This document shows, in pieces, positions 1 to 12,151 of a DNA stretch of 64,000 bases. Each line of letters opens with the position of its first letter. The stretch's first letter is position 1. A model generated the notes under the pieces. That model had not been told where the DNA came from and did not search any database. It saw only the letters and a list, made by a program, of their open reading frames with translations. A program made the translations under genes and the position numbers. Source of the stretch: Magnolia sinica (taxonomy: Eukaryota > Streptophyta > Magnoliopsida > Magnoliales > Magnoliaceae); NCBI RefSeq assembly GCF_029962835.1, contig NC_080582.1:18174032-18238031 (forward strand). The letters run 5' to 3'.

Positions 1-1263
1 TAACTGCGGGACCCATGATCTGAGTCTAAGGAGAGATCCACCCCGTCCATTAGATGAGGCTAGAGATTCTGATCAGGAATGTAAACTTTTGGTCGTCTGC
101 TGATGCGGCACACTGGATATTTTATCTGCCATCCATCTTGCGTTTGAAGTATTGAAACCCGATCCTCGCTATATCTTGGAATTTTGTCACCTAGGTCTTG
201 CTCAGATGGACCGTGGGCTTCTAATGGATGGTCCGGATTGGACCCTTGAGTTCAGATGGTAGCCCACAAGTATCAACCGGCACCCCTGTTTCACGCCAGA
301 AGAACGGACGTTTCCGTTTCTTTTGAATGAGAGCCGGTGGGGCCCATGAACAATGCCCGAGAGTAAATCCACTCCGTTCATTCGACTCGTGGAGAAAAAC
401 CTATTGAAAATGCATACTTTTTCTTGATTTTAGTGTGGCCCACCGTATCACATATTTCCACTGTCTATCCTGTGTTTGATCTTTTTTTACACGTGCGGTG
501 TTTGCCTGGAGCAAAACTGCCACCTAGGTTTTGGCCAGTGGACCCGTGGAATTCCAATGGACGGTCCAGATCGGACCGTCGCATCATGATGGTGGCCCAC
601 AAAAACACGTCCGCAAGCTCTGTTTTGCGTTCGCAGGAAATAGAAATCTTTTTTTTAGAAGGGATCAGTCAGCGTGCTATTGACCGGTTTCATGGGTTCG
701 GTGCACATCACACTCCCATGTACTGTGTACACATGTAACCTAAGGTGGGGCCCATCATGATGTTCATGCAAAATCCACTCCATCCATCCGTTGTCCCATC
801 TCATTTAAACCGCCAAGACTAACTTTGAAGCATATCCAGATAACAGGTGGGCCCCATATCACTGTTTTAGTGGCTGATCTGTCCGTTGGGCCACTTCATA
901 GTGATCCAGGAGCTAAAAATTGATGTGTACGGTTCATTTATGGTCCTCAGGGTACGTATGGAGTTTCAAACTGATCTAATGGTGGGAACCCTGTGATCTT
1001 ATATTCTATACGTCTTCTAGGCCTGTTGGCTGGAATTTCTCTGATTTCTGGCTTGTAAATTCTTCAAGCTTGGTCCTCTGGAGTCCCGTCCTATGCCTTG
1101 GTAAATTCAGAGTATTAAATCCATGCTTTTAGTACCCTTTTCCAGTCCAAGCTCGTGAATACGCCCTGCATCACAAACATGATTAAATCAGGCCGTTAAA
1201 CAATACTATGTTTGAAAATCCAGGCAATAACAGGGTCTGATATACAATATTTGACCCTCAACA
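1..1263 (-). repeat. Partial 3' LTR of the Athila element
   Basis: It aligns end to end with 9,952-11,217 at about 97% identity. The minus-strand start is TGTTGAGGGTC at 1,263. A G-rich tract (minus-strand GGTTGGGGGTTG) sits directly upstream and is the likely polypurine tract. The other end lies outside the window. Confidence 0.93.
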
Positions 1264-2630
1264 CAACCCCCAACCAGCATCTTGCTAGTCCCGAGCAAGG
1301 TATGCGAAAAATAAATTGAGGATTACAGGACAATTTCTACAAACTCAAGAGATTTATGAAAAACATTTCAGATACTCAAATTCTAAGATTCATGAATGTT
1401 GGCATTACTTTCTCCTGAAATCAAGCTCCCGGTAAACTTCATAATCAAGCTCAGATATTAATCCATTAATTAGAACGATTCTAAATATTAAATTCCATGG
1501 GTGTATCGTGTAATCTCGGCTTATCATTAAGGTTCACTTCTTAATTTCATGATATTATCGGTAAACACTAAGATAATTCATAATAACTAAAACTTTCCTC
1601 ATGGGTCATCTTTTCAGAAATCGACTGTTGATATATATTTTTTTCATTGAAATACCGCCAAGGGGAGGAATCAAATCTTCACCTATAGGGAGCAAACCTA
1701 TGATGAAGACCATTGCCCACCCATTTCCGTAGGCTACTTTGGGAAATCAAACCTTCACCTATAGGGAGCAAACCTATGATGAAGATTATCCACCCAATCC
1801 TTTCAATTTTCTCAGGCCGGTTCCTTTCATGCTTAGTGAGTACCAAGTAAATCCTTCAATATCAAACTGAGACCTTAATGTGAAAGCGAGATGTGACACG
1901 TGAGATCATAACTCAATCAAAGTGTACAATCTTCTAATTCTGAATTAACAATTCAAACTTAGCTATGAAATTTAATAGATAACTAAATCCAAGAGTCATA
2001 AAGTACCAACATCACGCATTTTGAAATTCTAAGTGCCCTAGATGGCCGTCAAAATCACTTCGAATTCATCAGAAAGCCTAAAAAATTAAAAATTTTCACA
2101 ACTTTTGCTCAAGACCAAGAAAACACTGATTAGGAAACCTAATCTCCCACCCCCAACCAAAAATCTACATTGTCCTCAATGTAAAAGAAATAAACATGCA
2201 ATGCACATGGGACAACGGAAATATAAGAGGAGTGATGGAAAGATAGTACCTGGACGAAAGAATCAAGAGGTTCTCCAAAGATATCTACGTAAGAGCGGGT
2301 CAGCACAAGAGAAAAACCAACAAAAATAAAAATAAAAATAAAAATAGCACAAATGAAATCCTACCTACACCACTTTCGCAGGTACTCTCGATTGCATTTA
2401 GCATATGCAACAAGCCTTTAAACCCCTAGGTTGCCCCTAGTGGACGAGTTTGAGTCTCGTGAGGGTTTGCAGTAATGTTACCCACAAACATTGAACTAAC
2501 TAACGAAATGAAATAAAGAGCTGGGTTGCCTCCCAGGAGCGCTAAGTTTACCATCTTCAGCCAGACAAATAAAGCAACTACCCTAGTCCTAAGAAAACAG
2601 GAAGCCTACCTATACCTCCATCAGACTAGG
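1264..2630 (-). other. Athila 3' internal region without a recognised gene
   Basis: About 1.4 kb lies between the integrase region and the 3' LTR. Athila elements often carry an envelope-like region here, but I see no support for one. The stretch contains a tandem duplication at 1,664-1,795: two near-identical copies of a segment containing TATAGGGAGCAAACCTATGA about 78 bp apart. The rest is unremarkable, AT-rich sequence. Confidence 0.6.
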
Positions 2631-4070
2631 AGATCAATCCTGGTAAACAGGATCAGTCAGAGGCATGGACATGTCCTCTGAATCAAATTTCTCGACGAAT
2701 GGTTTCAATCGATGTCCATTGACTTTAAACTCCTTGTCATTGTCGGGATCTCTTATCTCAATGGCTCCATGCAGAAAAACAGTGACAACAATGTAAGGGC
2801 CGGTCCAACGAGATCGAAGCTTACCCGGAAAGAGATGTAATCGAGAATTATACAAAAGGACCTTCTGACCAGGCATGAATGATTTTCGCAAAATGTGTTG
2901 GTCATGAAATGCTTTTATCTTGTCCTTGTAAATTCTCGAATTATCGTACGCATCATTCCGGATTTCCTCAAGTTCATTCAATTGAAGTTTGCGTAGCGAG
3001 CTAGCGTTGTCTAGATTGAAATTAAGATTTTTGATCGCCCAGTACGCTTTATGTTCCAGCTCCACAGGCAAGTGACAAGCTTTCCCATAGACAAGTCTAA
3101 AGGGAGACATTCCAATAGGGGTTTTAAAAGCAGTACGGTATGCCCATAAGGCATCGGTCAATCGGATTGACCAATCCTTACGATCTGGGTTAACCGTTTT
3201 CTCCAAAATGTGTTTGATCTCCCTATTAGAAATCTCAGCTTGTCCACTTGTCTGTGGATGGTATGGGGTGCTCACCTTATGAGAGATACCGTATTTCTTC
3301 ATTAAGCTCTCAAATGGTTTATTACAAAAGTGTGAGCCCCCATCACTAATGATGGCTCGAGGCGTTTTGAATCGAGAAAGGATGTTTTCTTTTAGGAATT
3401 TAATGACCGTGTGATGGTCATAAGTTCGACACGGAATCACTTCGACCCATTTAGTGACATAATCCACAGCGAGCAAAATATACAGATTTCCAAAAGATTG
3501 GAGGAATGGTCCCATGAAATCGAGGCCCCAGCAATCAAATGCTTCAATGATAAGGATGAGATTCAAAGGCATCATATTTCGACGGGACAATGCTCCCAAT
3601 TTTTGACAACGCTCACAAGCTTTGCAAAACTTATGAGTGTCCCTAAACATAGTGGGCCAGTAAAAACCACACTGCAGAATCTTGGCCGTGGTCTTTTTAG
3701 CAGAAAAGTGACCACCACAGGCGTGTGAGTAACAGAAGGAGATGACGCTCTGATGCTCATCGTCTGGTACACATCTCCTTAGGATTTGGTCTGGGCAATA
3801 GTTAAATAAATAAGGATCATCCCAGAAAAAGTTGCACACCTCGGTGAAGAATTTCTTCTTATCTTGCGCAGTCCACTGTGTCGGTATGGCACCTGTAGCA
3901 AGATAATTAGCAATATCAGCGAACCAAGGTGAATGGGAGACTTTGAACAGTTGTTCATCAGGGAACATATCATTGATATGGGTCGCCTCAAGGGAATCAG
4001 AGGTATTAAGGCGAGAAAGGTGATCGGCCACAACGTTTTCTACTCCCTTTTTATCTTTAATTTCCAAATC
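2630..4070 (-). mobile_element. Athila integrase region (part)
   Basis: The minus strand encodes a retroviral-type integrase. Near the start are an HHCC zinc-binding segment ([18 protein letters not shown] and CKACERCQK) and then the DDE core ([28 protein letters not shown]). A C-terminal region follows with [20 protein letters not shown], the usual Gypsy GPF/Y-type tail. It is the last domain of pol, as expected in Ty3/Gypsy order. Fossil copy. Confidence 0.93.
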
Positions 4071-4089
4071 AAATTCTTGGAGTAGAAGG

Positions 4090-5450
4090 ATCTATCGTAT
4101 CAAACGGGGCTTAGAATCATTCTTAGAAAGAAGATACTTAAGTGCCGCATGATCTGTGTAGATAATAATCTTGGATCCGATCAAGTAGGACCTAAATTTG
4201 TCCAAGGCGAACACTACAGCTAAGAGTTCCTTTTCCGTAGTCGAGTAGTTCACCTGGGCAAAATTTAAAGTTCTACTTGCGTAATGGATGACGTAGGGCC
4301 TCTTATCTTTTCTCTGGCCTAGGACTGCCCCAAGAGCATAATCAGAAGCGTCGCACATAAGCTCAAAAGGAAGGCTCCAGTCGGGTGGCTACATGATAGG
4401 TGCAGTGGTTAACGTGCCCTTAAGCTTGGTGAAAGCTTCCTGGCATTGCTCAGTCCACTCGTACGGAGCATCCTTTTGAAGAAGAGTACATAAAGGACGA
4501 GAGAGGAGACTAAAGTCCTTTATGAATTGCCTGTAAAATCCTGCGTGTCCTAAGAAGGATCGCACGTCTCTGATGTTCTTGGGTGGAGGTAGGTTAGAGA
4601 TAAGATCGATTTTTGCCTTATCTACCTCGATTCCCTTGGACGAGATGATATGCCTAAGGACAATTCCCTTTTGAACCATGAAATGGCACTCTCCCAATTA
4701 AGTACCAAGTTCTTTTCTTCACATCTTTTCAGCACACATTTAAGACTTTCCAAGCACTTGCTGAAAGATGGACCGTAAACAGAGAAGTCGTCCATGAAGA
4801 CATCTAGATATTGCCCCACCATATCAGAAAAGATACTAAGCATACATCGCTGAAAGGTGGCAGGGGCATTACATAGTCCGAATGGCATCCTTCGATAGGC
4901 AAAGGTGCCGTAGGGACATGTAAATGTGGTCTTTTCCTGGTCTTCAGGGGCTATCTCTATCTGGTTGTAGCCCGAATACCCGTCAAGGAAACTGTAATAG
5001 GAATGACCAGCTAACCTTTCCAGGATCTGATCAATGAATGGTAAGGGAAAGTGGTCTTTCCTCGTGACGGTATTCAACTTCCTATAGTCAATGCACATTC
5101 TCCAACCAGTAGTGACTCTAGTTGGCACGAGTTCATTATTGGCATTGGCTACGATGGTGATTCCGGACTTCTTAGGGACCACTTGAGTTGGACTCACCCA
5201 TTGACTATCAGATATAGGGTATATAATACCCACGTCCAATAGTTTAAGAACCTCGGCCTTAACCACTTCCTTCATGTTTGGATTTAGTCTACGTTGTGGT
5301 TGCCGAGCGGTTTTTGCATTATCCTCAAGATATATGTGGTGAGTACAAATCGAGGGATCGATTCCCTTGAGGTCCGCTATCGTCCATCCCAGGGCTCCTT
5401 TATGCTCAATGAGAGTAGATATGAGCATACTCTCCTGTTCTTTCTCTAGG
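4090..5450 (-). mobile_element. Athila reverse transcriptase and RNase H region (part)
   Basis: Read on the minus strand, the RT palm motifs appear in order: GWRMCIDYRKLN, FLDGYSGYNQI, RRMPFGLCNAPATFQRCM and the catalytic YLDVFMDDFSVYG. The connection and RNase H segments follow ([37 protein letters not shown]). All are characteristic of Ty3/Gypsy pol. The copy is a fossil. Confidence 0.93.
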
Positions 5451-5859
5451 TGGGCAGAGATCACCACCGGGTATGTCTCATCTTGACCTAAATAGGCATA
5501 TTTCAAATCAGAGGGCAAAGATTTTAGGTCAAGCTTCGGCGGCTTGAGGTTAGACGGTAGAGGCACTACATCGGTTTGTGGCAATTCTTCAAATTGTGGC
5601 CTCCACCGGTTAACTTCAAGTACCGGTGCAGTATCAAGCAAGGCGCACGTCTCCCTAATTATGTCATCATCAAAATCATGGGAGTGGGCCAGGCACGTCT
5701 CTAGAGAGTCAGAGGATAAGGTTAGAGGTGTCGTATCTTCCACGAAAGAGTCAATCATATTAATATCGTGGAAATCGTCATCCTCCTCTGAGTTGCTGCC
5801 ATTATTGAAAAAAATGTTTGACTCTAATGTCAAATTTTCAAAAGACATAGTCATGACAC

Positions 5860-6200
5860 CATTCCTGCAATTGATAATTGCATTTGACGTGGCAAGGAAT
5901 GGGCGACCAAGAATGACGGGAATCTGAGTGCTCATGTTATTGATGGGTTTGGTGTCCAGGATGATAAAATCTACAGGGTAGTAAAATCTATCGACCTGGA
6001 CTAACACATCCTCAATTATCCCTCTTGGTAAACGAACAGAGCGATCAGCAAGTTGTAGTGTGGTTAGGGTGGGTTTTAATTCACCCAAACCTAACTGTTT
6101 GTATACCGAGTAGGGAATCAGATTGACGCTTGCTCCTAAGTCAAGAAGTGCATGATCAATTCGATGGTTCCCGATTACACATGATATGGTTGGGCTACCA
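5860..6200 (-). mobile_element. Athila aspartic protease region (part)
   Basis: A retropepsin-like segment on the minus strand precedes the RT: a strand with ALLDLGASVNLIP at the active-site position and, downstream, VILGRPFLATSNAII, the conserved ILGRPFL flap and core motif of Gypsy proteases. Its place between gag and RT supports the call. Confidence 0.85.
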
Positions 6201-6759
6201 GGATCCTTGAATTTCTGCGGCACATCTTGCTTCAGGATGACACTCACTTTCTCAGTCAAGAAGATTTTCTTTTGAATAATTTTTCGTCGTTTGGTCGTGC
6301 ATAAGTCTTTCAGGAATTTGGAATATGAAGGTATCTGTTTAACGACATCAAGTAGAGGAATGTTGACTTTCACTTGTTTCAACACCTCTAGGATATCCTG
6401 AGAGTTAGAGAGAGGTTTTGGTGAAACCAACCGTTGGGGGAATGGAGCAACTGGCTTCTCTGGAAGTTCCGGTTCTAATTTTTGTGGGGCATCACTAGCT
6501 ACATCATTGTTGTCCTCTTCTGGTTCTTGAGGTTTTTCGGGTCTAACCGAAAGAGTTTTATCAATGATCTTTCCACTCCTAAGAGTGGTGATGGATTTAG
6601 CGTGCCCCATCTGATTTGAAGAGCTGGGATCATTAATCTCGTACTGCGGTTTAGGATTGGGGAGAGGTTGTGCAGGAAGCATCCCATTTTCTATAACCGT
6701 CATACGAGAATCTATCTTTTGCATAAAATCTGTGATTCCCCGCATTGCCTGATCCAGCT

Positions 6760-8041
6760 CTTATATGGGATTTTGAACCGGTTCCCCTTGAGGTTTCACT
6801 TGATTTGGATTTTGATTGAAGAAACCTGGAGGAGTCGCCGTTTGTCCATTCCTCCAACTAAAGTTTGGATGATTTTTCCAGCCAGGATTGTATGTATTGG
6901 AGTTAGGTCCAGTAAAAGGTCTTTGATAGTTGTTTACGGCATTGGCTTGTTCATTCAACACTCCTCGAAAGGCGGGTATTGTAGGACAGTTTTCAGTTGT
7001 GTGAATGTTGCAATCACAGATGCCGCAAACAATTTCATTGACCTTATACTTCTTTCCTTCCATGGCCTCAACTTTCCTTATGAGCGTAGTCACTTTACAC
7101 TTAAGATCATCCTCTTCTTTTAAGAGATATAATCCACCTTTCTCCTTTAATTGAGTCGGCCTAGACGTGGTGTTCGCCATTGGGTAATAGTCCCATGATT
7201 GTGTTTTTTCAGCGAGACTATCGAGGTAATCCCATACCTCGTCAACATCTTTATTAATGAACTCTCCATTACACATTGTCTCGACCATTTGGCGCATGGA
7301 AGATGTCAGTCCATCATAGAAAAAATTTGTAATGCGCCACGTTTCAAATCCGTGTTGTGGGCATGAACTGACCAAATCTTTGAACCTTTCCCAACATTGG
7401 AAGAATGTTTCATCTTCCTTTTGGGCGAAGTTCATGATTGCTTTTCTGAGGGTAATCGTTTTATGATGTGGGAAGAATTTTTTTATGAATTCCCTCTGCA
7501 TGTCGTTCCATGTGCCAATGGATCTAGGACGCAGTGAATGTAACCACGTCTTAGCTTTCTCTTTTAAGGAAAAAGGAAAGAATTTCAGCCTAATTGTATC
7601 CTCAGATACATTAGGAAAACATAATGTGGCTATAATCTCATCGAACTCTTTCAAATGTAAATATGGACTCTCTGATTCAAGTCCATGGAATTTGGGAAGG
7701 AGTTGGATAACTCCTGGCTTGATGTCCATTTGTCCTGTGTTTTCAGGAAAAATCATGCATGAGGGCATACTTACTCCCGCCGGTTGTAGATAATCTTGTA
7801 AAGTACGAGGCGGGGGTGCCTGTTGCACCTCATTCTCATCTTGGGTATCCTCCACCCTGGGTGGAAGTAGAGGAGGTTGGTCTTCAGCTATAACTTCACT
7901 TAACTCAGGGGATTTCGAGTGGTGTCTAATCCTGCGATGGATAGTCAACCCCTCAACCAATCCTCCTTCAGTCAAAAGACGTCGAGTGTTGTCACCGGCC
8001 CAATTGGGCATGAAACACTCGCAGCCCTTAATCAAATTCAA
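6760..8041 (-). mobile_element. Athila gag region (part)
   Basis: The minus strand encodes a retrotransposon gag (capsid) domain: YLHLKEFDEII, IRLKFFPFSLKEKAKTWL, REFIKKFFPHHKT, FAQKEDETFFQCWERFKDL and ITNFFYDGL. This is the UBN2/Retrotrans_gag pattern and is strongly Athila-like. A cysteine-bearing segment (CGICDCNIHTTENCP) in the C-terminal third may be the nucleocapsid-like region. Upstream lies an A-rich leader of about 0.7 kb. Confidence 0.92.
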
Positions 8042-8777
8042 AGCCTAATCCTAAGAAAGGAAAAGAAAATCTAAAAAGAAAGAGGGAGAGTTGGAAAGAA
8101 ATTACCAAATTGAAGCTCCTAAGTTAAGGACCTGCAAAATAAAACAAAATAAGTTAGATTTTAAGAAAGGAGAGGAACAATCTTTTTAAAAGAAAGGTAG
8201 CAGTAAACTGATTTCTAAAAGAAAGTAAAAACTTCTAAAATAAATTAGGAAAGTCCTAAGCTAGAAAGTAAATTACTAAAAGAGAACTGAAAAATAGAAA
8301 GTAGAGAAGGAGTGTACCGAATTAGAGATTTCTATCTTAAAGGCCTACAAAATAGGAAGGTTAGTTTCTAAACAAAAATTCTAAAAATAAATTAGGAAAA
8401 CAAAATTAGATTCTAAAAGAGTTAAAATTAGAAAGTGAAAAGCAAAAGAGAAAAGTTTCTAAAATTAGAGGATTTTTCTAGAAAGGGAAATAACTAACCT
8501 AGTTTCTAAAAATAAACTGCTTCCTAAAAAATAGAAAAAAATACTAGAATTAAAATTTTCAAAATTTAAACCCTAATTCTAAAAGGTAGAAAAAGTAGAG
8601 AGATTAGGAAGGAATTACCAATTTAGAAACTTATGTCAAGATCCTATAAAACAGGAAACAAGTTAGTTTTGAACTTAAATAAAAATAAATAAATAAAATA
8701 AAATAACTAAGGTTAGTAAAATCCTAATCTTAAACTAATCCTAAAACCAATTAATTTCAGAGAATCGTAATCGTCAT
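8042..8777 (-). other. Athila 5' leader between primer site and gag
   Basis: A long untranslated leader rich in TTCTAAAA/TTTTAGAA motifs. The same texture recurs at 36,180-36,880 in the second Athila copy, confirming that it belongs to the element. No gene seen. Confidence 0.75.
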
Positions 8778-8795
8778 TCCCCGGCAACGGCGCCA
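8778..8795 (-). promoter_or_regulatory. tRNA-Asp primer-binding site of the Athila element
   Basis: Minus-strand TGGCGCCGTTGCCGGGGA is complementary to the 3' end of plant tRNA-Asp, the usual Athila/Tat primer. It lies 21 bp inside the 5' LTR. Confidence 0.93.
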
Positions 8796-8816
8796 AAAAC
8801 TTATTCACACCCCAAA

Positions 8817-11217
8817 TGTAGTAATAAACTCGGTAAGACCGAGGTCGAATCCACAGGGACTGATACTTGTACGTTATCTGAAACCAAGTAGAACTAAAAC
8901 TAGACTAAGATGTGATTTAAACCAAATAGAATTTAAGAAATAATTGTGGAACAATTATCTAAAACTTTAAGGAATTCAGAGGAAGGAAACTAGGGTTTTA
9001 GAGGATCCACTTGTAGAGATCAGGGAGATCTTATGCATGCATCAAGGATTATGGAATTCAAACTGAACTTACTTGATCTGATTTTTAAGAGATGAAAGGT
9101 ATATGAATTAGAATGGATTCCATCATCTAACCATGCCCAGGAGACAAAGCAAACAATAGGATTAAACTAATTACCAACCAAACAACAATGTATGAAGATC
9201 AGGAAGGGTACTGTCATCCTACCACATGCATGGAACAATGATGAACAACAGGGCTTCCTGACTTCATAAACATAAAAAGGGGAAAGAAATATTCAAAGCC
9301 ATTGCAAACCCATTGTAATTTCAGTCACAACAGACCATTAAAGACTAAGAAAAATATTCTTTGAATAATCAAACTACAATCAAGTTTAATTCACAATTAA
9401 ATAATTAAATGAAGTCTCCCATCTCAATACAAGTTTCACCTCTTAGCCCTAGCTAAGAGGTTTAGTCGACCATGATTAGGCTAAAATCCTTAGGATTCAT
9501 AAGGAAAGAAAGGAATGACAGCCAAGAGAAAATAAGAGAAAAAAAAGGAAATAAGGCAGCCAACCTCCTCAATCCCTTCTCATCTCCACACGCTGCCAGC
9601 TTCCAAAACCAAGCCTTTTTCCCCTCCACACGCTCAGCTCACGTGCCACCCAACTGTCCTTCCTCCTCCTTTCTAACACGAGCGCTCCAAGTCTGTGCTC
9701 ACGTTACAGCAGCAACAACTCTATTCCTCTCCAGCCACATCCCGCAGAAAGCCAAGCTCCCTGTACTCTCTCACGCTCCAGATCCCCTTCTCCGTTCTCT
9801 CTCTTTCTCCCTTATAGGCAGCCGAACATACCCCCCCGCAGGCGTGCCGAAGAGGGATTCTTTTCTTCCCATCTGCGGTCAGGAACCTCCGCCGATAAGT
9901 CACTGCCGAACGCTATTTACGCAGCAAGAAAACAACGTGGCTGATTTATGTTAACTGTAGGACCCACGATCTGAGTCTAAGGAGAGATCCACCCCGTCCA
10001 TTAGATGAGGCTAGAGATTCTGATCAGGAATGTAAACTTTTGGTCGTTTACCGATGCGGCACACTGGATATTTTATCTGCCATCCATCTTGCGTTTGAAG
10101 TATTGAAACCCGATCCTCGCTATATCTTGGAATTTTGTCACCTACGTCTTGCTCAGATGGACCGTGGGCTTCTAATGGATGGTCCAGATTGGACCCTTGA
10201 GTTCAGATGGTAGCCCACAAGTATCAACCGGCGCCCCTGTTTCACGCCAGAAGAACGGACGTTTCCGTTTCTTTTGAATGAGAGCCGGTGGGGCCCATGA
10301 ACAATGCCCGAGAGTAAATCCACTCCATTCATTCGACTCGTGGAGAAAAACCTATTGAAAATGCATACTTTTTCTTGATTTTAGTGTGGCCCACCGTATC
10401 ACATATTTCCACCGTTTATCCTGCGTTTGATCTTTTTTTACACGTGCGGTGTTTGCCTGGAGCAAAACTGTCACCTAGGTTTTGGCCAGTGGACCCGTGG
10501 AATTCCAATGGACGGTCCAGATCGGACCGTCGCATCATGATGGTGGCCCACAAAAACACATCCGCAAGCTCTGTTTTGCGTTCGCAAGAAAGAGAAATCT
10601 TTTTTTTTTAGAAGGGATCGGTCAGCGTGCTGTTGACCGGTTTCATGGGTTCGGTGCACATCACACTCTCATGTACTGTGTACACATGCAACCTAAGGTG
10701 GGGCCCATCATGATGTTCATGCAAAATCCACTCCATCCATCCGTTGTCTCATCTCATTTAAACCGCTAAGACTAACTTTGAAGCATATCCAGATAACAGG
10801 TGAGCCCCATATCACTGTTTTAGTGGCTGATCTGTCCGTTGGGCCACTTTCACAGTGATCTAGGAGCTGAAAATTGATGTGTATGGTTCATTTATGGTCC
10901 TCAGGGTACGTATGGAGTTTCAAACTGATCTAATAGTAGGAACCCTGTGATCTTGCATTCTATACGTCTTCTAGGCCTGTTGGCTGGAATTTCTCTGATT
11001 TCTAGCTTGTAAATTCTTCAAGCTTGGTCCTCTGGAGTCCCGTCCTATGCCTTGGTAAATTCAGAGCGTTAAATCCATGCTTTTAGTACCCTTTTCTAGT
11101 CCAAGCTCGTGAATACGCCCTGCATCACAAACATGATTAAATCAGGCCATTAAACAATACTATGTTTGAAAATCCAGGCAATAACAGGGTCTGATATGCA
11201 ATATTTGACCCTCAACA
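8817..11217 (-). repeat. Complete 5' LTR of the Athila element, about 2.4 kb
   Basis: On the minus strand it begins TGTTGAGGGTC at 11,217 and ends ACTACA at 8,817, just before the primer site. Its outer half matches 1-1,263 and all of it resembles 33,944-36,127. It includes a pyrimidine-rich stretch at 9,550-9,900. Open frames inside (for example 9,472-9,954) are chance. Confidence 0.9.
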
Positions 11218-11398
11218 AAAGGGTTTTCCACATTAAATCTTTGTATTCTTTCGTGTTTGCTTGGTGCTCTTAGATTGCTATCCTAGATCCAAATCCGTAG
11301 GATTCTGCAGAGTAAATCCCAACAGTTTTCAGCCTTCACGAACAAAGAAATTATCACCATACAAGGGCTAGACTTCCATTTTACTTTAACACCAATTA

Positions 11399-11401
<3 letters not shown>

Positions 11402-11443
<42 letters not shown>
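11402..11443. repeat. (TA)n microsatellite abutting the outer nest element
   Basis: About 19 TA units end directly at the left terminal inverted repeat. A second TA tract lies just outside the right terminus near 21,307-21,320, which suggests insertion into a TA microsatellite. Confidence 0.9.
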
Positions 11444-11444
<1 letters not shown>

Positions 11445-11654
11445 GTACTATGCGGTCGAGCGCATGCAACCCTAATATATGGTCGAGTCGTGTCCCATTT
11501 TCCGTCATTGGATGATAAATTTGAAAAATATACTGCTCAGATAATAGCTTTTAATGAAAAGGAAACCAACAAAATGGTGGAGCATTTTACTCGCCCGCAA
11601 AGAAAGAGATCAAGCATTGGATTGCGTGGTGTGACCTTCACAATGTGTTGCCAT

Positions 11655-12082
11655 TAGACCCACCATGATGAATGTGTTATATCCAGACTATCCATCCATT
11701 TGCCAACTTTATTTTAGGGAACAATCATAAAAATGAGGCAGATCGAAAGCTCAAGTAGACCACATCACAAGAAGCACTGGGGATTGAATGCTTATCATTG
11801 AAAACTGCTAGGGCCCATAGAAGTTTCGGATCATGCTGATATTTGTTTTTTTCTCTTCATCTACGTTTGGGTGACCCTATCGACACGTAGGATTGCAAAT
11901 AAACATCATGGTAGGCCTTAGGAAGGTTTTAAAGGTGGGTGTCAAGGTGCCCCACTGCTTTCTGTGGTGAGATCCACTTGAGCTTTGGATCTTTATAATT
12001 TCTAAGTTCATGATCTAAATTGTCCTCGCCAAATAAATGGATGGTGTGGATATAACACATACATTATGGTGAAGCCCATAGA
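11655..12082. mobile_element. GTGGGCCC-family palindromic MITE copy a
   Basis: The left arm is CCCACCATGATGAATGTG and the right arm is its approximate inverse (CACATACATTATGGTGAAGC). The inner landmarks of the family are in order: AAAAATGAGGCAGATC, a GGGCCCA...AAGTTT segment, GGATTGCAAATAAACATCATGG and CACTTGAGCTTTGGAT. Non-coding. Confidence 0.8.
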
Positions 12083-12151
12083 ATTGGTGACGTTGTCGCA
12101 GCAACTACGTCGGTGGTGGGGATACCACCAAATAAAAATGGAGGATTTGCA

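Larger units (their letters stand above)
1..11217 (-). mobile_element. Athila-lineage Ty3/Gypsy LTR retrotransposon, cut off by the left window edge
   Basis: Long LTRs flank gag, protease, reverse transcriptase, RNase H and integrase regions, all on the minus strand. The order gag-PR-RT-RH-IN is that of Ty3/Gypsy. The gag protein type and a tRNA-Asp primer site are typical of the Athila lineage. The right (5') LTR is complete; only the first 1,263 bp of the 3' LTR lies in the window, so the outer target duplication cannot be seen. About 40 mismatches by eye over 1,265 shared LTR positions (about 3%) suggest a fairly recent insertion, about 1 My at 1.3e-8 per site per year and older at the slower rates of trees. 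The coding region is broken in roughly three to five places, so the copy is a fossil. Confidence 0.95.

Noticed and set aside
9472-9954. 160-codon plus-strand open frame as a gene
   Set aside because: It lies inside the Athila 5' LTR, antisense to the element, with low-complexity Ser/Pro content and no motif.
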